From Bacillota bacterium (GTDB lineage: Bacteria; Bacillota; Clostridia; Lachnospirales; Lachnospiraceae): DNA of 23,015 nt. The notes below the pieces were generated by a model that worked only from the letters and a program-made list of their open reading frames with translations, did not search any database and was not told the DNA's origin. Location: the NCBI GenBank assembly GCA_023387635.1, contig JAEWHU010000027.1, positions 1 through 23,015 on the forward strand, read 5' to 3'. The position numbers and the translations under genes are program-made. Below are positions 15,350-21,685 of this stretch, one piece after another; the stretch's first letter is position 1; the number at the start of each line of letters is the position of its first letter.

Positions 15350-16732
15350 ATGAACAGAATAAAAAAAGATGATATTATTTTAGAAACAGTTGCATTTTTA
15401 ACACTGGGTTGTAAAGTAAATTCATATGAAACTGAAGCCATGCAAAAATTATTTGAAGAACAAGGTTTTGTTGTAGTGGATTTTTCAGAAAAAGCAGATG
15501 TATATGTTATAAATACATGTACAGTTACAAATATAGCAGATCGCAAATCTAGACAAATGCTTCATAAAGCAAGAAAAATGAATGAAAATGCTATTGTAAT
15601 AGCAGTGGGATGTTATGTACAGGCAGCAGAAGAAACATTAAAAGAAGACGTAGCTATTGACTTAGTAATAGGAAATAATAGGAAAAAAGATATTGTGCAT
15701 ATACTAAAAGAATATGTATATGGTGAAGATAAATCTAAGGATACAGTGATAGATATAGGAAAAGAAACTTTTTATGAAGAGTTAAGTATAGAATCTGTTG
15801 CTGAAAAAACTAGAGCCTATATTAAAATACAAGATGGATGTAATCAATTTTGTTCTTATTGTATCATACCTTATGCAAGAGGAAGAGTAAGAAGTAGAAG
15901 AGATGAAGAAGTCATAAAAGAAGTTAATAATCTTGTAAAAAAGGGTTATAAAGAGGTTATACTTACTGGTATTCATTTATCTTCTTATGGTATTGATTTT
16001 GATAAAACAGAGGAAACTAGTGATTATGAAGATGTAATAAAACGAAATCATCTTTTAGATTTAATTGTAAAGATTAGTGAAATTGATGGTTTAGCTAGAA
16101 TAAGACTGGGTTCACTAGAGCCACGAATAATAACTGAAGAATTTGTTAAGACTTTAGCTAATAATGAAAAGTTATGCCCACATTTTCATTTGTCATTACA
16201 AAGTGGTTCAAATGCTACTTTAAAAAGAATGAATCGTAGATATTCTGCAGAAGAATATTATGAAAAATGTGAATTACTTCGTAAACATTTTGATAATCCT
16301 GCTATAACAACAGATGTAATCGTTGGTTTCCCAGGGGAAACTGAAGAGGAATTTATAGAAACAAAAGAATTTTTAGAAAAAGTAAATTTCGCAAGTATGC
16401 ATATATTTAAGTACTCAGTAAGAAAAGGTACAAAGGCAGCTACGATGAAAGATCAGATTAAAGAAGAAATTAAATCAGAACGTAGTAATATTCTAATGGA
16501 ATTAGAAAAAGAAATGGCAAAGAATTACAGAGAAACGTTTATTGGTAGGAAAGAAAGAATACTAGTTGAAGAACAAGTGGTAATAAATGGTGTGAAGTAT
16601 CAATTGGGGCATAATGAAAGATACTTAAAATTAGCTATTTTAGCCGATAATGATTATACAAATGAGATAAAAAGTGTCAAAGTATTAGCACATTTAGATA
16701 AAGATATCATGTTCTGTGAAATAATGGATTGA
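15350..16732 (+). CDS. mtaB: MtaB, tRNA t6A37 methylthiotransferase
   Basis: MtaB is a radical SAM enzyme that converts t6A37 to ms2t6A in tRNAs reading ANN codons. The ATG at 15350 gives 460 residues, near B. subtilis MtaB/YqeV (451), and follows AAAGGA by 5 nt; an in-frame TTG at 15329 is less likely. The N-terminal UPF0004 domain carries the auxiliary cluster cysteines C21 (LGCKVNSYE), C57 (NTCTVTN) and C88 (VGCYVQ). The radical SAM cluster uses C164, C168 and C171 in CNQFCSYCIIPYARG. A C-terminal TRAM domain starts near residue 390. In B. subtilis it also follows prmA and rsmE; here a sulfur pair and the HPr-like gene come between. Confidence 0.95.
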   Translation: MNRIKKDDIILETVAFLTLGCKVNSYETEAMQKLFEEQGFVVVDFSEKADVYVINTCTVTNIADRKSRQMLHKARKMNENAIVIAVGCYVQAAEETLKEDVAIDLVIGNNRKKDIVHILKEYVYGEDKSKDTVIDIGKETFYEELSIESVAEKTRAYIKIQDGCNQFCSYCIIPYARGRVRSRRDEEVIKEVNNLVKKGYKEVILTGIHLSSYGIDFDKTEETSDYEDVIKRNHLLDLIVKISEIDGLARIRLGSLEPRIITEEFVKTLANNEKLCPHFHLSLQSGSNATLKRMNRRYSAEEYYEKCELLRKHFDNPAITTDVIVGFPGETEEEFIETKEFLEKVNFASMHIFKYSVRKGTKAATMKDQIKEEIKSERSNILMELEKEMAKNYRETFIGRKERILVEEQVVINGVKYQLGHNERYLKLAILADNDYTNEIKSVKVLAHLDKDIMFCEIMD

Positions 16733-16833
16733 TATTTTTCTTAATATATATTATTATGTATATATAAATACTCGTGGAAAAATTAATTCATATATAGATT
16801 CTTTTTAGAATGATGAGTAAAGGGCGTGATGAT

Positions 16834-17094
16834 ATGCAAGAATTTAATAATACACAATATTTTAAAGTACAAAAAGATAACGAACTATCAGTAAAAGACA
16901 TAATATCCACGGTTTATAATGCTATGACAGAAAAAGGTTATAATCCTGTAAATCAAATTGTAGGATATGTCATGTCTGGAGATCCAACCTACATAACAAA
17001 TCATAAGGGAGCTAGAAGCTTAATTATGAAAGTTGAAAGGGATGAGATTTTAGAAGAGCTTTTAGAAGCGTATATTAATTATAATTTGAGATAA
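16834..17094 (+). CDS. ireB: IreB family regulatory phosphoprotein (DUF965, YrzL)
   Basis: The 86 residues contain the family hallmark stretch GYNPVNQIVGYVMSGDP followed by YITNHKGARSLI, nearly as in B. subtilis YrzL. In Enterococcus IreB is a substrate of the PASTA kinase IreK and affects cell-envelope stress and cephalosporin resistance; phosphorylation is on N-terminal threonines, and T7 is present here. I chose the ATG at 16834 because AAAGGGCGTGAT (16819-16830), a near-perfect ribosome site, precedes it; upstream in-frame ATGs at 16810 and 16813 would translate that site. ireB-ruvX-DUF1292 is a conserved Firmicute trio, here without the usual upstream alaS. Confidence 0.92.
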   Translation: MQEFNNTQYFKVQKDNELSVKDIISTVYNAMTEKGYNPVNQIVGYVMSGDPTYITNHKGARSLIMKVERDEILEELLEAYINYNLR

Positions 17095-17124
17095 AAAGGA
17101 AAGTATAAGAATACTACCTTAAAA

Positions 17125-17151
17125 GTACGCGTGATAGCACGCAGATAGGAG
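17125..17151 (+). repeat. Family A half-element before ruvX
   Basis: GCGTG (17129-17133) pairs with CACGC (17138-17142) over a 4-nt loop and is followed by AGATAGGAG. The AGGAG at 17147-17151 is the ruvX ribosome site. It aligns with the second hrcA unit, AATACGTGCTAAAGCACGT then GGATAGGA, with changed arms that still pair. Confidence 0.6.
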
Positions 17152-17157
17152 CTGGTC

Positions 17158-17628
17158 ATGAGGATAATGGGCCTAGATTATGGTTCTGTAACAGTTGGTG
17201 TTGCAATCAGCGATGGTCTATTAATAACAGCACAAGGGATAGAAACAATACGTAGAAAGCAAGATAATAAATTACGTCAAACATTAGCTCGAATAGAAGA
17301 ATTAATAAAAGAGTATGAAGTTGAACGTATTGTAGTTGGATATCCTAAGAATATGAATAATACCATCGGAGACCGTGCATTAAAATCAGAAGAATTTGCT
17401 AAAATGATTGAGAAAAGAACAGGACTGGAAGTTATACTTTGGGACGAAAGACTAACAACTGTAGAAGCACACAAAGTTATGATACAAGGTGATGTGAGAC
17501 GTGAGGATAGAAATAAAGTAGTGGATAAGGTAGCTGCAGTTATAATTTTACAAGGTTATTTAGACATGTTAAGTTACAAAAACAAAAATCAAGATAACCA
17601 AAACGAAGATGAGAGTAATAGGGATTAG
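17158..17628 (+). CDS. ruvX: RuvX/YqgF, Holliday junction resolvase-like RNase
   Basis: RuvX/YqgF has an RNase H fold and acts in 16S rRNA 5' processing and possibly junction resolution. The 156 residues contain MGLDYGSVTVGVAISD (4-19) with the first acidic residue D7, VVGYPKNMNNTIGDRA (59-74), LWDERLTTVEA (94-104) and D123 in VDKVAAVIILQGYL. All expected acidic positions are present. The last 18 residues are an Asn/Asp/Lys-rich tail. AGGAG lies 6 nt before the ATG. It is cotranscribed with ireB (63-nt gap) and the DUF1292 gene. Confidence 0.93.
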   Translation: MRIMGLDYGSVTVGVAISDGLLITAQGIETIRRKQDNKLRQTLARIEELIKEYEVERIVVGYPKNMNNTIGDRALKSEEFAKMIEKRTGLEVILWDERLTTVEAHKVMIQGDVRREDRNKVVDKVAAVIILQGYLDMLSYKNKNQDNQNEDESNRD

Positions 17629-17652
17629 TGTGAAAAATCAAGAATTTTCACA
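17629..17652 (+). other. GTGAAA-type stem-loop before the DUF1292 gene
   Basis: TGTGAAAA (17629-17636) pairs with TTTTCACA (17645-17652) over an 8-nt loop, directly after the ruvX stop and 8 nt before GGAGAG. The arms resemble hairpin 1 of family B. Confidence 0.55.
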
Positions 17653-17676
17653 TGCAGAATGGAGAGTAATATAATA

Positions 17677-17946
17677 ATGCAAGATAAAAACACTGTAATT
17701 TTTACAACAGAAGATAATGAAGAAGTAGAATTTCAAATTTTGGAGCAAACTAAGATTAATGGAATATCTTACATTTTAGTGACTGATGCAGCTGAAGATG
17801 ATGAAGAAGGAGATGCTTATATTTTAAAGGATCTTTCAGAGGAATCAGACGAAGCAGCAATTTATGATATGGTAGAAGATGAAAAAGAATTAGAGCTAGT
17901 TGGCAAGATATTCGCAGAATTATTAGATGATATAGAATTAGAATAA
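17677..17946 (+). CDS. DUF1292 family protein (YrzB-like)
   Basis: This is a small acidic protein of 89 residues from the ATG at 17677. The pattern IFTTEDNEEVEFQILEQTKINGISYILVTDA matches the DUF1292 beta-rich core (described in two parts, IFTTEDNEEVEFQILEQ and TKINGISYILVTDA). It ends in a Glu/Asp-rich helix. No molecular function is established for the family. GGAGAG (17661-17666) is 10 nt from this ATG; the alternative in-frame ATG at 17659 would overlap the ribosome site. It follows ruvX with a 48-nt gap holding a hairpin, in the conserved yrzL-yrrK-yrzB order. Confidence 0.88.
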   Translation: MQDKNTVIFTTEDNEEVEFQILEQTKINGISYILVTDAAEDDEEGDAYILKDLSEESDEAAIYDMVEDEKELELVGKIFAELLDDIELE

Positions 17947-18001
17947 TATATAGAGTATATGTACAAAGTTAGAATAATATCTATTACAAATTAGAGTAAG
18001 T

Positions 18002-18029
18002 ATGAATTATTTCATTAGATAGAATTCAT
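18002..18029 (+). other. Stem-loop before the Fur-family gene
   Basis: ATGAATT (18002-18008) pairs with AATTCAT (18023-18029) over 14 nt, followed by an A/T-rich run and the AAGGTGATG ribosome site of the next gene at about 18045. It might be a weak terminator for the DUF1292 gene or a leader hairpin. Confidence 0.35.
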
Positions 18030-18058
18030 TAAAAATAAAATCGGGAAGGTGATGTTAC

Positions 18059-18511
18059 ATGCCTGATAATCAGGAACGATTCAAAACATTATTAAAAGAA
18101 AAAGGGCTTAAAGTAACGACACAAAGAATATTGATACTTGAAGCATTAGAAAGTAGACCGGATAGGCATTTAACGGCTGAAGAAATTTATGAATGCGTAA
18201 AAATCGACAACCCAGATATTGGGCTTGCTACAGTTTATCGCACCATTCAATTACTTACAGACTTAAATCTTATAGATAAGTTGAATTTAGGTGATGGGTT
18301 TGTGCGTTATGAAATTAGCAGTAGAAACAAAGAAGATGCACATCATCATCATCACTTAATATGTTTAAATTGTGGTAATGTGTTAACATTTGAAGGCGAT
18401 TTTATGGATGATTTAGAAAATAGGATACAGGATGCCATGAATTTTAAAGTGGTAGATCACGAAGTGAAATTATTTGGATATTGTAGCGAATGCAGTGACA
18501 AAACTAATTAA
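18059..18511 (+). CDS. Fur-family metal-dependent transcription regulator
   Basis: The 150 residues show the Fur layout. The winged helix is at 1-85, with TTQRILILEAL (20-30), H37 and the recognition helix LATVYRTIQLL (56-66). The metal and dimer domain has a histidine run H95-H99 and two structural zinc pairs, C102/C105 and C142/C145. Fur, PerR and Zur cannot be separated with confidence. The position after C105 where PerR has Asp104 and Fur usually has Glu is T110 here (CGNVLTF). AAGGTGATG is about 6 nt before the ATG. No clear Fur or PerR box was found upstream. It is inserted between the DUF1292 and RNase J genes relative to B. subtilis. Confidence 0.92.
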   Translation: MPDNQERFKTLLKEKGLKVTTQRILILEALESRPDRHLTAEEIYECVKIDNPDIGLATVYRTIQLLTDLNLIDKLNLGDGFVRYEISSRNKEDAHHHHHLICLNCGNVLTFEGDFMDDLENRIQDAMNFKVVDHEVKLFGYCSECSDKTN

Positions 18512-18604
18512 AAAGTGAATAGTGGAATATCTATCTAATAAAATATGAAATGCACTTTAATAGGATTACTTTGGTACATAAATAACCATTGGAGGTGCAA
18601 TCAT

Positions 18605-20278
18605 TTGAAAGAAAATAGTACAGATTTAAAGGGGTTAAAAATAATTCCCCTTGGAGGATTAGAACAAATAGGAATGAATATAACTGCATTTGAATACGAA
18701 GATAGTATTATCGTAGTAGATTGTGGATTGTCTTTCCCAGAAGATGATATGTTAGGAATTGATTTAGTTATTCCAGATGTAACATATCTTAAAGATAATA
18801 TAAGTAAGGTTAAGGGATTTGTAATTACACATGGTCATGAAGATCATATAGGAGCCCTACCTTATGTTTTAAAAGACATAAATGTTCCTGTATACGCAAC
18901 AAAATTAACCGTTGGTATTATTGAGAACAAGTTAAAAGAGCATAATCTTTTAAAATCAACAAAAAGAAAAGTAATTAAATATGGTCAATCCATTAACCTT
19001 GGATGTTTTCGTATTGAGTTTATTAGAACCAATCATAGTATTGCAGATGCTGCAAGTTTAGCAATCTTTACACCAGTTGGTTTGATTGTTCATACAGGAG
19101 ACTTTAAAGTTGATTATACTCCTGTTTTTGGAAGTACAATCGATTTACAACGTTTTGGTGAACTTGGTAAGAAAGGTGTTCTTGCATTAATGTGCGATAG
19201 TACCAATGTTGAAAGACCAGGTTATACCATGTCTGAAAGTTCAGTAGGTAAAACCTTTGATAATATATTTGCTGAAAGTACTAATAGTAGAATCATAGTA
19301 GCTACTTTTGCAAGTAATGTTGACAGAGTACAACAGATTATTAATTCTGCTAGTAAATTTGGACGAAAAGTGGTAATCGAAGGAAGAAGTATGGTAAATA
19401 TTATTACCACAGCCACTGAGCTCGGTTATATTACACTGCCAGAAAATATTTTAATTGATATTGAACAAATGAAAAATTATCCAGACGACCAAATTGTATT
19501 AATTACAACAGGTTCACAAGGTGAAGCAATGGCAGCTCTACCTAGAATGGCAGCGTCTATTCATAAAAAAATATCAATCAAAGCAGGTGATACAGTTATT
19601 TTTAGCTCAACTCCAATACCTGGTAATGAAAAACCAGTATTTAAGGTAATTAATGAATTATCTATGAAGGGGGCTAAAGTAATATTCCAAGATACTCATG
19701 TATCTGGTCATGCTTGCCAAGAGGAAATAAAATTAATTTACGCATTAACAAAACCAAAGTATGCAATTCCAGTTCACGGTGAATATAGACATTTAATGAA
19801 GCATAAAGAATTGGCTCAAACAATGGGAATACCAAAAGAAAATATATTTGTTATATCTACAGGTGATGTTTTAGAACTTAAGGAAGACAATGTAGGTATA
19901 ATTGGTAAAGTTCCAGCTCAAGGTATTTTTGTTGATGGACTTGGAGTTGGTGATGTTGGTAATATCGTATTAAGAGATAGACAACATTTATCAGAAAATG
20001 GTTTGCTAATTGTTGTAGTTACGTTAGAAAAATATACAAACCAAATTCTATCAGGACCAGATATTGTATCTAGAGGATTTGTTTATGTACGAGAATCAGA
20101 AAACTTAATGGAAGAGGCAAGATTAGTTGTTAATGACGCACTAGAAAAGTGTTTAAGCAAGAATACTACAGACTGGGGTAAAATGAAGACAGTGGTTAAA
20201 GATTCCCTAAGTGACTTTGTGTGGAAGAAGACAAAACGAAATCCAATGATCTTACCTATCATTATGGAAGTAGACTGA
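18605..20278 (+). CDS. rnj: Ribonuclease J
   Basis: RNase J is the 5'-3' exoribonuclease and endoribonuclease of Gram-positive mRNA decay. I chose the TTG at 18605: GGAGGTG (18591-18597) is 7 nt upstream and the product has 557 residues, near B. subtilis RNase J1 (555). The in-frame ATG at 18545 has no ribosome site and adds 20 unrelated residues. The zinc motif HGHEDH is at 76-81 in THGHEDHIGALPY. The metallo-beta-lactamase core, the beta-CASP domain and the C-terminal domain are all present. J1 and J2 paralogues cannot be told apart here. It follows the Fur-type gene by 93 nt and precedes the mltG-like gene by 21 nt. Confidence 0.96.
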   Translation: MKENSTDLKGLKIIPLGGLEQIGMNITAFEYEDSIIVVDCGLSFPEDDMLGIDLVIPDVTYLKDNISKVKGFVITHGHEDHIGALPYVLKDINVPVYATKLTVGIIENKLKEHNLLKSTKRKVIKYGQSINLGCFRIEFIRTNHSIADAASLAIFTPVGLIVHTGDFKVDYTPVFGSTIDLQRFGELGKKGVLALMCDSTNVERPGYTMSESSVGKTFDNIFAESTNSRIIVATFASNVDRVQQIINSASKFGRKVVIEGRSMVNIITTATELGYITLPENILIDIEQMKNYPDDQIVLITTGSQGEAMAALPRMAASIHKKISIKAGDTVIFSSTPIPGNEKPVFKVINELSMKGAKVIFQDTHVSGHACQEEIKLIYALTKPKYAIPVHGEYRHLMKHKELAQTMGIPKENIFVISTGDVLELKEDNVGIIGKVPAQGIFVDGLGVGDVGNIVLRDRQHLSENGLLIVVVTLEKYTNQILSGPDIVSRGFVYVRESENLMEEARLVVNDALEKCLSKNTTDWGKMKTVVKDSLSDFVWKKTKRNPMILPIIMEVD

Positions 20279-20299
20279 TTGTAAAAGGAGATAATAAGT

Positions 20300-20701
20300 A
20301 TGACTTCTAAGCCTACAAATGCAAAACTAACATTAAGAATTGCCAATTTTATTTTTAGGTTACTTATAAATACAGCATTTTATTTAATAGTAGTTTTCTT
20401 AATAGTTAGTGCTAGTAAGAAGACCTATGACTTCTGTTACCAGATATTTGGACAAGAGACAGTAGACGTGGCACCTGGTACTAATGTAGAAATTCAAATT
20501 AAAAAAGGCGAATCTACAATGAATGTGGCTAGTAAGCTGCAATTAAATAGAATTATAAAGAATAAGTATTCCTTTTATATTAAAGCGAAGCTTTTGAAGC
20601 ATACAATAATGCCAGGTACCTATACATTAAATACTTCTATGACATACGATGAGATATTTGATATTATTACAGTACCATCGGATGATGAGTTGACGGAATA
20701 A
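20300..20701 (+). CDS. Short MltG/YceG-like membrane protein lacking the catalytic domain
   Basis: The 133 residues contain one membrane segment (about 16-38) and an outside domain (60-124) with IQIKKGESTMNVASKLQLNRII and YSFYIKAKLLKHTIMPGTY (given in short parts). This resembles the LysM-like N-terminal part of MltG, the endolytic transglycosylase that limits glycan length. Full MltG has about 340 residues and a catalytic glutamate; that part is absent and the frame is closed by a normal stop. It is either a regulator or glycan-binding fragment, or a truncated paralogue. Its position before trmR and trhP is where yrrL/mltG lies in B. subtilis. AAAAGGAG precedes the ATG. Confidence 0.7.
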   Translation: MTSKPTNAKLTLRIANFIFRLLINTAFYLIVVFLIVSASKKTYDFCYQIFGQETVDVAPGTNVEIQIKKGESTMNVASKLQLNRIIKNKYSFYIKAKLLKHTIMPGTYTLNTSMTYDEIFDIITVPSDDELTE

Positions 20702-20726
20702 AGTAGAATTTAAGAATGTAGTTAAG

Positions 20727-20750
20727 GCGGCTAGCTAAACATGCGGACCT
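20727..20750 (+). repeat. Decayed family A element
   Basis: GCTAGCTAAACATGCGGACCT resembles hairpin A of the hrcA repeat (GCATGCTAAAGCATGCGGACGGG), but the left arm no longer pairs well and the GGGA is lost. GCGGA (20743-20747) instead pairs with TCCGC (20757-20761). It lies between the mltG-like gene and trmR and drives no start codon. Confidence 0.4.
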
Positions 20751-20847
20751 AAAATATCCGCTCTGATAATAATTAAGTTTATTAATTTTGAGATATCTAT
20801 ATAATTAGATGAATTGTAAGAATCTTTGAATAAATAGAGATAAAAAT

Positions 20848-20878
20848 GGCGAACCGTAGAATTGATTAACGGTTCGCC
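20848..20878 (+). terminator. Stem-loop before trmR, terminator or leader
   Basis: GGCGAACCGT (20848-20857) pairs perfectly with ACGGTTCGCC (20869-20878) over an 11-nt loop, the most GC-rich stem in the window. TTATTAT follows, then AGGAG of trmR 14 nt further on. The weak T-run and the closeness to the ribosome site leave it open whether it ends the upstream transcript or acts on trmR. Confidence 0.6.
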
Positions 20879-20904
20879 TTATTATAGTAGGTAGGAGTAT
20901 TCAC

Positions 20905-21558
20905 ATGATTGTAGACGAAAGAATAACAGCATATATTAATTCTTTAGAAAAGGAAATGCCTCCAGTATTAAAATCCATCGAAGATGAAGCATTAAAAGAT
21001 GGTGTTCCTATCATTAGGCGAGAAACTGGAACGTTCCTTAAAACTATGCTTTCTCTTCATAAACCAAAGAATATTCTTGAGGTAGGTGCAGCGGTAGGAT
21101 TTTCAGCAATATTTATGACAGAGTATATTGATAAGAGTTGTCATATTACTACCATAGAGAAAATGGAGCCAAGAATTATAAAGGCCAAGAGCAACATAGC
21201 CTATGCAAAGAAAGAAGAACAGATTACCCTTTTAGAGGGTGATGCTTTAGAAATATTGCAGAATTTAAGTAGTAGCAATCAGATATATGATTTTATATTC
21301 ATGGATGCTGCCAAAGCACAATATATGAATTTCTTGCCTGAAATTATGAAATTATTACCTGTTGGGGGGATATTAGTAACGGATAATGTGCTACAAGATG
21401 GAACAGTTGCTGAATCAAGATATGGCATCACCAGAAGGGATAGGACCATTCATTCAAGAATGAGAGAGTATCTGTATGCACTTACCCATATGGAAGAATT
21501 TGAGACATCAGTTGTACCAGTGGGAGATGGGGTTGCAATTTGTGTTAGGATGAAGTAA
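20905..21558 (+). CDS. trmR: TrmR, tRNA 5-hydroxyuridine methyltransferase (YrrM)
   Basis: TrmR methylates ho5U34 to mo5U in tRNA with SAM and is a metal-dependent O-methyltransferase of the COMT type. The 217 residues match YrrM. Motif I is ILEVGAAVGFSA (57-68); the metal ligands are D134 in MDAAK (133-137), D160 and N161 in VTDN. AGGAG (20893-20897) is 7 nt before the ATG. The assignment as TrmR over a generic catechol methyltransferase relies on the gene order mltG-like, trmR, trhP, which is that of yrrL-yrrM-yrrN/O in B. subtilis. Sequence alone supports only the O-methyltransferase family. Confidence 0.85.
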   Translation: MIVDERITAYINSLEKEMPPVLKSIEDEALKDGVPIIRRETGTFLKTMLSLHKPKNILEVGAAVGFSAIFMTEYIDKSCHITTIEKMEPRIIKAKSNIAYAKKEEQITLLEGDALEILQNLSSSNQIYDFIFMDAAKAQYMNFLPEIMKLLPVGGILVTDNVLQDGTVAESRYGITRRDRTIHSRMREYLYALTHMEEFETSVVPVGDGVAICVRMK

Positions 21559-21567
21559 TTAGAAAGA

Positions 21568-21668
21568 CGTGGTCAAGAGTGAAAGAAAATCAAAATTTTG
21601 AAAGGTTGCCACGATGTGATTCTTTCACTCTATTTTATTTGTGGCAGTATCCCAGACAAGTCTGGGAT
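21568..21668 (+). promoter_or_regulatory. Structured leader of trhP with crossing stems
   Basis: Three pairings share sequence. CGTGG-T-CAA (21568-21576) pairs with TTGCCACG (21606-21613); GAGTGAAAGA (21577-21586) pairs with TCTTTCACTC (21621-21630); TGCCAC (21607-21612) can also pair with GTGGCA (21641-21646). The first two cross, as in a pseudoknot, and the first and third exclude each other. A separate 8-bp hairpin, ATCCCAGA/TCTGGGAT with a 4-nt loop, lies at 21649-21668, 7 nt before AGGTG of trhP. Function is inferred only. Confidence 0.6.
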
Positions 21669-21685
21669 ATGCAATAGGTGTTAAC

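Noticed and set aside
18545..18604. N-terminal extension of RNase J from the ATG at 18545
   Set aside because: No ribosome site; the TTG at 18605 has GGAGGTG 7 nt upstream and restores the usual length.
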